Assembly: GCA_001189215.1 (NCBI GenBank)
Contig: LFCR01000002.1
Location: 109,688 to 173,687 of the forward strand
Origin: Parcubacteria bacterium C7867-008
GTDB lineage: Bacteria > Patescibacteria > Paceibacteria > UBA9973 > UBA2103
Direction of reading: 5' to 3'
Length of the DNA: 64,000 nucleotides
Positions 21,603-28,999 of this stretch are shown in pieces; within the stretch, counting starts at the first letter, position 1, and every line of letters starts with the position of its first letter. A program made the translations under genes and the position numbers. The notes beneath the pieces are model-generated. The model ran no database searches. It was not told where the DNA came from and was given only the letters and a program-made list of their open reading frames with translations.

Positions 21603-22268
21603 TCACCCTAAGGCTCGCAGGTACTCCACTGCCTTAACAACTGCCTGTTCTCGATGATTTAGCTTGTCTTCCTTTTCATGAGGAGGAAATTGTTCACCAA
21701 TTCCCATGAGCAGACCCCAACTGTCGACAAACATGAGGGATGCAAACGGGAACCCTTCAATACGCATCTGGTCTGGTTGTTCCAGTACGTGACCATCGAG
21801 AGAACCTTCGAACATGACGGGCTCAACGATCGTGCCATCTTCGTTGAGTATGGTCATGGCAAGAACCGTACGCGCTTGGATGGTTCGGTCTTCGCCGGTG
21901 AGTGTGATCATCTGCGCGATGGCGTAGCTGATGATCTCTTCATCGCCCATGCGGGTCTCACCATCCCGCCAGCGTCGAACGAAGATACCTGGCGCTCCAC
22001 CTAACGCCTTGATAAAGAAGCCGGTGTCGTCCGAGAGGATGAAGACCCGCTTTCCAACAAGAGCAGGATGTCCTAGAAGCGCCCTGGCATATGCTCGCAC
22101 CTTGATCTCAGCGTTCTGGCCAAGATTCGTTCCGGTCTCCTGAACATCGGTCTCGCAGCCGAGATCCTCAGGAGATAGAACCTCGAACCCGAGATGCTCG
22201 AGGATGCTTCGCATCTCCAGGATCTTGCCCGGATTACTGGTTGCGTATAGTAAGGTGTTTTGGGACAT
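21603..22268 (-). CDS. RdgB/HAM1-like non-canonical purine NTP pyrophosphatase
   Basis: The 221-aa protein carries the family signatures ATSNPGKILEM (N-terminus) and SDDTGFFIKALGGAPGIFVRRW, and would hydrolyse dITP/XTP-type nucleotides to keep the pool clean. The C-terminal signature (FGYDP/F..) is altered to IEGFPFASLMFVDSWG, so activity or specificity may differ. It has TATAGT upstream, a GGAG Shine-Dalgarno before the ATG and its own terminator, the architecture of the acquired-looking units. Confidence 0.78.
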   Translation of the reverse strand: MSQNTLLYATSNPGKILEMRSILEHLGFEVLSPEDLGCETDVQETGTNLGQNAEIKVRAYARALLGHPALVGKRVFILSDDTGFFIKALGGAPGIFVRRWRDGETRMGDEEIISYAIAQMITLTGEDRTIQARTVLAMTILNEDGTIVEPVMFEGSLDGHVLEQPDQMRIEGFPFASLMFVDSWGLLMGIGEQFPPHEKEDKLNHREQAVVKAVEYLRALG

Positions 22269-22365
22269 GATTTACTCCGTGAATGGGTCCACAGGGATAC
22301 TATACCGTCCAGAGAAAGCGTCTAGTTTTGCTTTTATACAGGCCGTGTGGTAGATTTTGCCTACT

Positions 22366-22938
22366 ATGAATTCCGTTATAACTCCCGTAAAGACGGCGGA
22401 GCGCACCAGCCTTGGTATCCGCCCAGGTGACACTGTACGTGTACACCAGAACATTGTTGAGAAGGGTAAGACCCGAACTCAGGTGTTCGAAGGTCTCGTT
22501 ATTGCTGTAAAGCACGGCACTGAGGCAGGTGCTTCGTTCACCGTCCGCGCAACCCTTTCAGGTGTTGGTGTTGAGCGTATTTTCCCACTCTTCGCTCCAT
22601 TTATCTCTAAAATCGAGATCGTGCGCCGTTCTAAGGTTCGTCGCGCTAAGCTTTACTTCATCCGTGAGAAGGTTGCTCGTGAGGTACGTCGTCAGCTTCG
22701 CAACATGCGCATGGTAAAGATGTCTACCGACGACTTCAAGGAGGAAGAGATTCCTGCTGAAGCAGCACCTGTAGAAGTCGAGGAAGTAATGGAGATGGAT
22801 CCAGCACAGACTTCAGAAGGTGCAGACATGACTCCTGCAGAAGAGGAAGTAGGTACACCTGAAGCTCCTGTTGTTGAGGAAATGTCAGTTGATGCTCCTA
22901 CAGAGGAACCAGCAGTTGAAGAAGAGAAAGCTGCGTAA
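22366..22938 (+). CDS. rplS: 50S ribosomal protein L19 with long acidic tail
   Basis: Residues 1-118 are a standard L19 (RPGDTVRVHQNIVEKGKTRTQVFEGLVI, GVGVERIFPLFAPFISKIEIVRRSKVRRAKLYFIR). Residues about 120-190 form a Glu/Ala/Pro-rich acidic extension not found in ordinary L19 (about 115 aa). The ATG at 22366 is chosen; a TTG three codons upstream is possible. TAGATT lies 9 bases before it, with no Shine-Dalgarno. Single-gene unit with strong terminator. Confidence 0.93.
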   Translation: MNSVITPVKTAERTSLGIRPGDTVRVHQNIVEKGKTRTQVFEGLVIAVKHGTEAGASFTVRATLSGVGVERIFPLFAPFISKIEIVRRSKVRRAKLYFIREKVAREVRRQLRNMRMVKMSTDDFKEEEIPAEAAPVEVEEVMEMDPAQTSEGADMTPAEEEVGTPEAPVVEEMSVDAPTEEPAVEEEKAA

Positions 22939-22950
22939 GCTTTGATAAAA

Positions 22951-22983
22951 AGAAAGGGCCGCTCTAAGCGGCCCTTTCTTTTT
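22951..22983 (+). terminator. Terminator of rplS
   Basis: AGAAAGGGCCGC (22951-22962) pairs with GCGGCCCTTTCT (22968-22979) and is followed by Ts. Confidence 0.9.
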
Positions 22984-23028
22984 ATCTTTTCATTCCGTAT
23001 AGTGGAAAAATCCCGTGAGGGAACACCT

Positions 23029-23110
23029 GCCCAGGTGTTGAAATTGGTAGACAAGCATCCTTGAGGTGGATGTGCCGCAAGGCGTGGAGGTTCAAGTCCT
23101 CTCCTGGGCA
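23029..23110 (+). tRNA. tRNA-Leu (GAG)
   Basis: Acceptor GCCCAGG/CCTGGGC, anticodon stem CATCC/GGATG with loop TTGAGGT giving GAG, long variable arm, discriminator A, no encoded CCA. The adenosyltransferase ATG follows 10 bases later, so both may share a transcript. Confidence 0.93.
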
Positions 23111-23120
23111 CCGAAAACAT

Positions 23121-23696
23121 ATGCCTACACTGTATACAGGAAAGGGCGATGGCGGTACGACGAAGACATTCGGTTGTGATCAACAGCGCATATCAAAAGC
23201 AACCGAGCTGCCAGAAGCGCTTGGTACGTTAGATGAACTCAACTCATTCCTTGGATTAGCAAAGATTCGTGCAAAACAGGTGCAAGATTCTAGTCTCCAG
23301 GTAGGAAAGAAATCATATTCAATATCCGCAATCCTTCGCGATGTGCAGGAAACACTCTTTATCGTTCAGGCAGAAGTTGCGGGAGCACCAAAGAAAGTAG
23401 GGAAGGTGAAGGTAACGCATGTAGAGAAGTTGATTGCGGCGGTAGAAGGAGAGATTCCTCCCGTAGTGTCCTTCTCCATTGCAGGAGGTACTGAAGTGTC
23501 TGCGCTTCTTGATGTTGCACGTACGCTTGCACGCCGTGCAGAGCGTCGTGTGGTGGCGGTGCATGAGCTTGAACTACGAACTCTCTCACCACACACTCGT
23601 GCGTATCTCAATCGTCTTTCCTCTCTTTTATTTGCACTTGCTCGTCTCGCAAATCATAAATCAGGCGTCGTAGAAGAGAATCCAACATATCGATAA
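23121..23696 (+). CDS. PduO-type ATP:cob(I)alamin adenosyltransferase
   Basis: The 191-aa protein transfers adenosyl from ATP to cob(I)alamin. It has the ATP-binding start YTGKGDGGTTKTFG, LPEALGTLDELNSFLG, and the helical signature LLDVARTLARRAERRVV ... YLNRLSSLLFALAR. A coenzyme B12 user (for example a class II ribonucleotide reductase) would be expected elsewhere in the genome. The ATG at 23121 lies just after tRNA-Leu; the frame upstream runs through the tRNA and is not coding. Confidence 0.92.
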   Translation: MPTLYTGKGDGGTTKTFGCDQQRISKATELPEALGTLDELNSFLGLAKIRAKQVQDSSLQVGKKSYSISAILRDVQETLFIVQAEVAGAPKKVGKVKVTHVEKLIAAVEGEIPPVVSFSIAGGTEVSALLDVARTLARRAERRVVAVHELELRTLSPHTRAYLNRLSSLLFALARLANHKSGVVEENPTYR

Positions 23697-23733
23697 TCCG
23701 TCTCCCGTGGTATAAGAGTTCAGTGCGCTACAT

Positions 23734-23777
23734 GGCGGCTATGGTGTAACGGTTAACACTACAGGTTGTGGCTCTGT
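23734..23777 (+). pseudogene. 5' half of tRNA-His (GTG), truncated
   Basis: G-1, acceptor 5' strand GCGGCTA, D arm GTGT...ACAC and anticodon arm ACAGG-TTGTGGC-TCTGT (anticodon GTG at 23768-23770) are all present, but no T arm or matching TAGCCGC 3' acceptor strand follows. Instead an unrelated GTTCG-GG-CGAAC hairpin and the Shine-Dalgarno of the radical SAM gene come next. I did not find the 3' half elsewhere in the window. Likely disrupted by insertion of the downstream gene. Confidence 0.7.
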
Positions 23778-23819
23778 GTATTGTTCGGGCGAACTCTCAC
23801 AACAGCTTAGGAGGCGATC

Positions 23820-25256
23820 ATGAGAGAAAAAACGGATGCGTTCTCACACGCCACCGATGCTCTTTCACAACTTGGCATTCCAAAAATTCTTGAAGCGCTT
23901 CGAGCTACCGGTATATCCGTTCGACGTTCTGATATGGGTGGAAGTCACTCGGTGGTAACCTACCCGCCACTGCATGCACTCAGAAAGACTGAGTCACCAG
24001 CAGTGACGTATGGAAAGACCACGAGTCTGTACATCCACATCCCGTTCTGTGAAAGTGTGTGTACGTTCTGCCACTACGTCGTTCAGCACTATCGTGGTAA
24101 CCGCGAATCTGCTGCGCGTCAGAGTGTAGTGTCCGGATATATGCACGCACTAAACATCGAGATGAACAGTTGGGCGCATGAACTCGGTACGACTGGTACG
24201 ACTATCACATCAATCTATATCGGTGGCGGAACACCACTGGTGCTGGAAACGCATCAACTGGTTGATCTGCTCGACATGATTAGGTTGAAGTTTAAGGTGG
24301 CTGAAGGCGCGGATATCTGCGTCGAAGCCAGCCCTCTCACCATCACTGCTACCGACGGCCTCGCTAAACTGCAAACATTGAGACAGCACGGGGTCACGCG
24401 CCTCAGTTTCGGTGTGCAATCCCTCGATAATGAAGTTTTGCTTCGTGCCGGTCGCGGATATGAGCGGGCAACCGCCATTCGTGCCTGCATGATTGCAGCG
24501 CAAGTTTTCGACAACTGGAATATAGATCTCATACAGTCCCTGTACAAAGGGACTTCGGATGAGATCTGGGAGAATCTTCAAGCGATCGATCAAGTACGAC
24601 CACCACACGTCACCTGGTACCACGGTAGGTTCATGGACCGACCGCAAGGCCACTGGCGTAATGAGCCGAACATGCAGAAGGGCTTCGAGAATGATCAGCA
24701 AACCCTCTTCGGACGGATGCTGATCTGGCAGGAACTTGCACAGATGGGATACCGTCAGATCGACGGGAATCGCTTTGTGCTGGGTGAGCGCTTCGTTGAC
24801 CCTTTCAAGAAGACTCGTACTTCAGTCACCAGTGATCTGCTCGGACTCGGAGTCTCAGCCTACTCTCACGTAGGTTCGCAGTCTCATGAGCCCGGTGGTC
24901 TATTCTTCCGTAATACGACAAAGACTCCAGACTACGTGAACAGACTGGAGACAGGCTTCAATCCGATTGAATCAGGATTCACGTTTGATCCTGATGAACA
25001 TCTTGCGGCATCGTATGTCGTAGGGCTACGGACCGGGAGACTACCTTTTCAGGCGCATGTGTACGCGTCTGAGGTAGCAGTGTCCTATTACGACCGGTTG
25101 ATACATGAGCTCAGCAAAGTAAAGGTGTTGGAGCTTGTGAATTCAGACTCGGGCACGATGATCAGATTGTCGGAGCTCGGAAGGTTATTTGAGGACGAGA
25201 TACTCGCGCTCTTCTACAGTCCTCGTGTTTTAGAGCTCCTGGCTCCAGCTAAGTAG
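23820..25256 (+). CDS. HemN/HemW-like radical SAM protein
   Basis: The 478-aa protein has the radical SAM cluster motif C77-x3-C81-x2-C84 in SLYIHIPFCESVCTFCHY, the glycine motif SIYIGGGTPLVLE and LSFGVQSLDNEVL, as in the coproporphyrinogen III oxidase superfamily. The extra cysteine right after the motif that marks true HemN is absent, so a HemW-like or other role is possible; no other haem genes are seen. About 70 residues precede the SAM core. Its AGGAGG Shine-Dalgarno, different codon use and position directly behind a truncated tRNA-His point to insertion. Confidence 0.8.
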   Translation: MREKTDAFSHATDALSQLGIPKILEALRATGISVRRSDMGGSHSVVTYPPLHALRKTESPAVTYGKTTSLYIHIPFCESVCTFCHYVVQHYRGNRESAARQSVVSGYMHALNIEMNSWAHELGTTGTTITSIYIGGGTPLVLETHQLVDLLDMIRLKFKVAEGADICVEASPLTITATDGLAKLQTLRQHGVTRLSFGVQSLDNEVLLRAGRGYERATAIRACMIAAQVFDNWNIDLIQSLYKGTSDEIWENLQAIDQVRPPHVTWYHGRFMDRPQGHWRNEPNMQKGFENDQQTLFGRMLIWQELAQMGYRQIDGNRFVLGERFVDPFKKTRTSVTSDLLGLGVSAYSHVGSQSHEPGGLFFRNTTKTPDYVNRLETGFNPIESGFTFDPDEHLAASYVVGLRTGRLPFQAHVYASEVAVSYYDRLIHELSKVKVLELVNSDSGTMIRLSELGRLFEDEILALFYSPRVLELLAPAK

Positions 25257-25263
25257 TTTTTAT

Positions 25264-25290
25264 GGCCACCGCGGTTGTACCGCGGTGGCC
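25264..25290 (+). terminator. Terminator of radical SAM gene
   Basis: A 12-bp perfect stem (25264-25275/25279-25290) with a 3-base loop; the T-run is weak. Confidence 0.75.
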
Positions 25291-25328
25291 AACTGTTTTA
25301 TATTTCAAGTAAGTAAACCTTAGCGAGG

Positions 25329-25356
25329 TTGCGACTTGGATTCTCTAACGTATACT
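25329..25356 (+). promoter_or_regulatory. Promoter of 185-aa protein gene
   Basis: -35 TTGCGA (25329-25334), 16-base spacer and -10 TATACT (25351-25356). Confidence 0.6.
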
Positions 25357-25393
25357 GCGTCCCGGACAATCATGTTCTGAGGGGAAACCTCCA

Positions 25394-25951
25394 ATGGCTA
25401 AACTACTTATGGGGCTTGGTACCCTTCAGCTGCATGGCCTGCAGACCACGCTGTATAGGTGGCTTCAAGCCAACTCGATGATGAACAGAGACATTTCACC
25501 GCCGCTACAGGCATACTGCAACTGTACGCTTGGAACTAATTTCGAACCCGAGCGTGTTCGTTCCTTGCGGGATGCGCTCGCAACAGAGTTTGTTGACGTG
25601 TTCCAAGAAGAGGGACTTGTAGCACGGGCCGATGCACCATTCTGCGTCAAAACACAGCAACAGGATGGATACACGACACTTCTACTACCGCTTGAAAGTA
25701 AGCTGCTGCAGAGTGTTCGCAAACGTTTGCGGGAATACCTGTCTCGTGAGTGGGGATTCCGTGTTCATGATGGCGATCATCCGGCGAGCATAACGCTTGT
25801 ACATAATATTCCGGCTACTGCTGACGAGCAGATCATGGAACTGTGTGCGATGCTCGTATGGCCGGACTTTGTCACGTTCACTTCGGCAGCGATATATACG
25901 GGAGGGAAGCAATACAAGCGTTTTGGCCAGATCCCGTTCAAAACCCAATAG
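25394..25951 (+). CDS. Unknown protein, perhaps 2H phosphoesterase-like
   Basis: The 185-aa product has no motif I can name with confidence. HPASITLVHN in the second half could be one H-x-S/T motif of a 2H phosphoesterase, and the C-terminal beta pattern is like that of the protein at 1511, but the first H-x-T is not evident (YCNCTLG stands near where it would be). Its own promoter, GAGGGG Shine-Dalgarno and terminator place it with the self-contained units. It follows the radical SAM gene but is separated by a terminator. Confidence 0.5.
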   Translation: MAKLLMGLGTLQLHGLQTTLYRWLQANSMMNRDISPPLQAYCNCTLGTNFEPERVRSLRDALATEFVDVFQEEGLVARADAPFCVKTQQQDGYTTLLLPLESKLLQSVRKRLREYLSREWGFRVHDGDHPASITLVHNIPATADEQIMELCAMLVWPDFVTFTSAAIYTGGKQYKRFGQIPFKTQ

Positions 25952-25975
25952 GTTATATATAGATTGAAAGGTAAA

Positions 25976-25999
25976 CGGGGGTCTGCGGACCCTCGTTTT
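25976..25999 (+). terminator. Terminator of 185-aa protein gene
   Basis: CGGGGGTC (25976-25983) pairs with GACCCTCG (25988-25995), then TTTT. It directly precedes the mscL -10 box. Confidence 0.8.
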
Positions 26000-26001
26000 G
26001 C

Positions 26002-26007
26002 TATACT
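26002..26007 (+). promoter_or_regulatory. -10 box for leaderless mscL
   Basis: TATACT ends 6 bases before the mscL ATG. Confidence 0.65.
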
Positions 26008-26013
26008 GCCACC

Positions 26014-26403
26014 ATGAAATCATTTATAGAGGAATTCAAGAAGTTCGCCCTACGCGGCAATGTCATAGATCTGGCAATCGGTGTTGTGATTGGTACTGCA
26101 TTCAGCAATATCACCAATTCGTTAGTCACTAACATCATCACACCACCCTTAGGTCTCTTGCTGGGACAGGTAGACTTTAAGGACCTTGTTCTTAATCTTG
26201 GAGGTACGGTTGAAATTAAATACGGTCTCTTCCTTCAGTCCGTTCTCGATTTCGTCATCATCGCATTGGTACTCTTCGTGCTGATTCGTCTCATAAATCG
26301 TATTGCTAATAAGAAGGCCGAAGATATGCCTGAAGCAAGTAAGTCTCCTGAGCTCCAGGTGCTAGAACAGATTCGTGATTCAATTGGTCATCCAAAACTG
26401 TAA
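26014..26403 (+). CDS. mscL: Large-conductance mechanosensitive channel MscL
   Basis: The 129-aa protein has the MscL N-terminal helix and TM1 (FIEEFKKFALRGNVIDLAIGVVIGTAFSNI), a short periplasmic loop, TM2 (FVIIALVLFVLIRLINR) and a C-terminal helix. It opens under membrane tension to release solutes after osmotic downshock. It is followed 6 bases later by another membrane-anchored gene. Confidence 0.95.
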   Translation: MKSFIEEFKKFALRGNVIDLAIGVVIGTAFSNITNSLVTNIITPPLGLLLGQVDFKDLVLNLGGTVEIKYGLFLQSVLDFVIIALVLFVLIRLINRIANKKAEDMPEASKSPELQVLEQIRDSIGHPKL

Positions 26404-26409
26404 TCAGGT

Positions 26410-27090
26410 ATGAAAAATCTCCTAATAGGCATTGCGCTCGTTGTACTGATTGGCGTTGGTGCATTCGTATACCGCAGTGCAATGGAACGCCCGAAAGTTG
26501 CACTACCAATAGGAGGTGAGAAGGCCTGTACCCTTGAGGCAAAGATTTGTCCTGATGGAAGTGGTGTTGGTCGTACTGGTCCAAATTGTGAGTTTGCTGC
26601 GTGTGCACTTCCAAATGCTGAAGATGCACAGATCGGAATTTCCTTTGTGATACCGGATGGCTTCGTTGCGAACCCAGATGCGATTGGAGCAGATACTTCA
26701 CTACGTGCGGTCTTTGATTCAAAGACCATCAAGTCCGGTGGAGTTCCTGATTCACTTATCATTCGTCGCTACGGTGTCCCAGCAGGGAAGACTGGGAATG
26801 ACGTGATACTGGCAAATACCGTACATGAATCATCAGGCATTCAGGCTGCCTCAATGAAAGAATTTGAGCCGGTGATCATAAATGGAAATACATTCCAAAC
26901 AATAACGGTTGAGCGTTTTGAAGCACTGGTGCACACAGAATACTATCTCGTACGCACAAATGATGTGCTCCGCTTTGAGGTAGTGGAACGTGAGGTGAAT
27001 AATTGGACAGACCCTAATCTCAAGGTTATGAAACTGCCATCGCATCAAGCGTTACAAAATCTCCTGGTAACTCTACAGAGTACCAAGTAA
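26410..27090 (+). CDS. Membrane-anchored protein with Cys-rich CPR motif
   Basis: The 226-aa protein has an N-terminal membrane anchor (LLIGIALVVLIGVGAFVY) and then a Cys motif, CTLEAKICPDGSGVGRTGPN with two further cysteines, resembling a short repeat I have seen in many Parcubacteria envelope proteins. The remaining 150 residues look like a beta-rich extracytoplasmic domain of unknown function. It is co-transcribed with mscL. Confidence 0.65.
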   Translation: MKNLLIGIALVVLIGVGAFVYRSAMERPKVALPIGGEKACTLEAKICPDGSGVGRTGPNCEFAACALPNAEDAQIGISFVIPDGFVANPDAIGADTSLRAVFDSKTIKSGGVPDSLIIRRYGVPAGKTGNDVILANTVHESSGIQAASMKEFEPVIINGNTFQTITVERFEALVHTEYYLVRTNDVLRFEVVEREVNNWTDPNLKVMKLPSHQALQNLLVTLQSTK

Positions 27091-27122
27091 AGAAAAGCCC
27101 GGTCTAGCGACCGGGCTTTTCT
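27091..27122. terminator. Bidirectional terminator
   Basis: AGAAAAGCCCGGTC (27091-27104) pairs with GACCGGGCTTTTCT (27109-27122); shared by the convergent CPR-motif and ZIP genes. Confidence 0.9.
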
Positions 27123-27865
27123 TATCCTGCGATTTGTATAACCACAAACAGTACTAATGCACCCAACAGGGTCATGACTGTTGTAAGGATGCGCGGGTGA
27201 TTGTGGTGACTCTCAGGCAAGAGATCTGATGCTCCAATGTAGAGGAAGAATCCTGCAAATGTTGAAAGGATAATCGCGAGTGCGCCTTCCGGTACTGTGA
27301 TAAAGAGTGTGGCAATTGCACCAAGAAGCGGGGCAGCAGCATCAGCTAGTAACCACCTAAATGCTTCTTTGCGAGAACCCCCATTCTTAAGAACAAGGTT
27401 TACGGTATTGATACCGTCAGAGAAATCATGCGTCAGTACTGCCGCCGCTACCACTGCACCAACCGCAGGAGATACTTGGAATGCAAGACCAATAGCGAAT
27501 CCATCAAGGAAGCTGTGACTTGAAAGACTGCCTGCACCAATGATGCCGCGACGAGTGCTGTGGTGTGCATGTACATGTCCATCGTCACCGTCATTGTGTG
27601 CGTGAAGCAGAATCACGCGATCCAGAATCATGTATGCAAAGAAGCCAATTGCCGTGAACGTGATGAGTGTGCCTGGCTCGAAGAATGTAGCGCCAAGCTC
27701 AAGCGATTCTGGGATGAGGTCGAAGAACGCAACTGCCAGGACAGCTCCGGCCGAGAACCCAAGAATAAGGTGGAGCTTATCTTTGAGTTTCAAAGCCAAG
27801 CTGCCACCGATAAAGGTGGCCACAGAGGCAGCGAGGGCAACGAGTAGTATTGGTAGGGATTCCAT
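27122..27865 (-). CDS. ZIP family metal transporter
   Basis: The 247-aa protein has about eight hydrophobic helices, a His-rich cytoplasmic loop (HAHNDGDDGHVHAHH) between TM3 and TM4, and the ZIP metal-binding helices HSFLDGFAIGLAF and HDFSDGINTV. It probably takes up zinc or another divalent metal. The usual HNxPEG motif of TM4 and HExPHE of TM5 are modified, so metal preference is uncertain. Leaderless: TATACT 6 bases before the ATG. Confidence 0.88.
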   Translation of the reverse strand: MESLPILLVALAASVATFIGGSLALKLKDKLHLILGFSAGAVLAVAFFDLIPESLELGATFFEPGTLITFTAIGFFAYMILDRVILLHAHNDGDDGHVHAHHSTRRGIIGAGSLSSHSFLDGFAIGLAFQVSPAVGAVVAAAVLTHDFSDGINTVNLVLKNGGSRKEAFRWLLADAAAPLLGAIATLFITVPEGALAIILSTFAGFFLYIGASDLLPESHHNHPRILTTVMTLLGALVLFVVIQIAG

Positions 27866-27871
27866 TTTGTA

Positions 27872-27877
27872 AGTATA
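27872..27877 (-). promoter_or_regulatory. -10 box for leaderless ZIP gene
   Basis: Minus-strand TATACT ends 6 bases before the ATG at 27865. Confidence 0.6.
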
Positions 27878-27943
27878 TAACTTCTCAAACGACTACGGCT
27901 ATAAGTGCTACCATTAGCCTAATCAGTAGTAATTAATATACCT

Positions 27944-28753
27944 ATGCCCGAATCATTACCAGAGACCATTGTGCGCGCATCTCGCCCTGTCCGTTATGCG
28001 GCAGCCGCTGCGCTCACGGTGCTCGCCCTGTTCCTCCTCGTTAAGACGTTTGATGCTATAGACCAGTTTGGTACGGGTCCTAACCGTCCTATTAACAGCA
28101 TTACAGTGTCTGGTGAAGGAAAGAGTACATCTATTCCAAACATTGCACAGATAACCTTCACCGTGCAGGAGACTGCAGCAAGTGTTAAGGATGCGCAGGA
28201 TGCTGCAACAAAGCGAACGAATGATTCACTCGCTGCAATGAAGACTATGGGAATTGAAGAGAAGGATATTAAGACTCTTGGATACAATGTGTATCCTCAG
28301 TATGAGAACCGCGCGATGGCTCCTTGTTACCCAGGTAGCGCATGCCCAACGCAGTCCAATAAGATCTCTGGATACCAGGTATCTCAGACCGTACAAGTAA
28401 AAGTACGTGACACTGCGAAGGCAGGTGACGTGCTTCAGCAGCTCGGCACCTTTGGTGTACAGAACATCTCAGGACCAGACTTCATGCTTGATGATGACAG
28501 CACCGTTACCGATGAGGCACGTGCTGAAGCAATTAAGGATGCTCGTGAAAAGGCAGAGCTTCTTGCTAAGCAGCTCCACGTTCGTCTTGGTGATGTGATC
28601 AGCTTCTCTGAGGGAGGAGGTTACTACCCAATGTACAGCGGCTATGCAAAGGGAGGTGTTGCTATGGATGCTGCAGTGGCTCCATCACCATCACTTCCGG
28701 TAGGGGAGAACGAAACAAATGTAACGGTTCAGGTTACGTACGAGATTCGCTAA
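27944..28753 (+). CDS. SIMPL (DUF541) domain protein
   Basis: The 269-aa protein has an N-terminal membrane segment (about residues 16-35) followed by a SIMPL domain: ITVSGEGKSTSIPNIAQITFTVQE, KTLGYNVYPQYEN, GYQVSQTVQVKVRD and AREKAELLAKQLHVRLGDVISFSE. SIMPL proteins are periplasmic or surface proteins of unclear function. A Cys pair (CYPGSAC) sits in the middle. Confidence 0.88.
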   Translation: MPESLPETIVRASRPVRYAAAAALTVLALFLLVKTFDAIDQFGTGPNRPINSITVSGEGKSTSIPNIAQITFTVQETAASVKDAQDAATKRTNDSLAAMKTMGIEEKDIKTLGYNVYPQYENRAMAPCYPGSACPTQSNKISGYQVSQTVQVKVRDTAKAGDVLQQLGTFGVQNISGPDFMLDDDSTVTDEARAEAIKDAREKAELLAKQLHVRLGDVISFSEGGGYYPMYSGYAKGGVAMDAAVAPSPSLPVGENETNVTVQVTYEIR

Positions 28754-28771
28754 ATAACAAAATCTCTGTGA

Positions 28772-28802
28772 CAAAGCCACGCGGTTTTCCTGCGTGGCTT
28801 TG
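28772..28802 (+). terminator. Terminator of SIMPL gene
   Basis: CAAAGCCACGC (28772-28782) pairs with GCGTGGCTTTG (28792-28802). Confidence 0.8.
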
Positions 28803-28807
28803 CTCAT

Positions 28808-28835
28808 TTGACACCCTAAAACCCTGTAGTAATAT
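28808..28835 (+). promoter_or_regulatory. Promoter upstream of secE-nusG
   Basis: -35 TTGACA (28808-28813), 16-base spacer and -10 TAATAT (28830-28835). The predicted transcript start, near 28842, is directly followed by a terminator-like hairpin. Confidence 0.65.
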
Positions 28836-28848
28836 AGGAATATATAAG

Positions 28849-28866
28849 AGCCCCCGGGGCTTTTTT
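28849..28866 (+). terminator. Terminator-like hairpin in secE leader (attenuator?)
   Basis: AGCCC-CCG-GGGCT followed by six Ts, within about 10 bases of the predicted transcript start and 13 bases before the secE ATG. It may attenuate secE-nusG or be a small back-up terminator. Confidence 0.5.
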
Positions 28867-28878
28867 ATTTAGACCACC

Positions 28879-28975
28879 ATGAATTCATTCATCAGCTATC
28901 TCATTCACTGCAGTCTTCATTGCGGGCCTTGACTACCTCTTCACCCAAGGAGTCAGCCAGCTCATCGTTCGCTAA
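28879..28975 (+). pseudogene. secE: secE with internal deletion and frameshift
   Basis: The ATG frame gives MNSFISYL, matching the usual SecE start, then runs into a stop. In another frame, from 28901, SFTAVFIAGLDYLFTQGVSQLIVR and a stop match the SecE membrane helix and C-terminus. The conserved amphipathic segment between them (about 20 residues in normal SecE, with its WPT motif) is missing and the two parts are out of frame. Position directly before nusG is the classic secE place. SecE is essential for the SecYEG translocon, so this is either an assembly/consensus deletion or a real lesion compensated elsewhere. Confidence 0.7.
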
Positions 28976-28999
28976 TTTTAGCAACGTTATCTTCTCACC

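Noticed and set aside
23734..23820. Complete tRNA-His
   Set aside because: No T loop and no 3' acceptor strand follow the anticodon arm; the GTTCG-GG-CGAAC hairpin cannot form a normal 7-base T loop.
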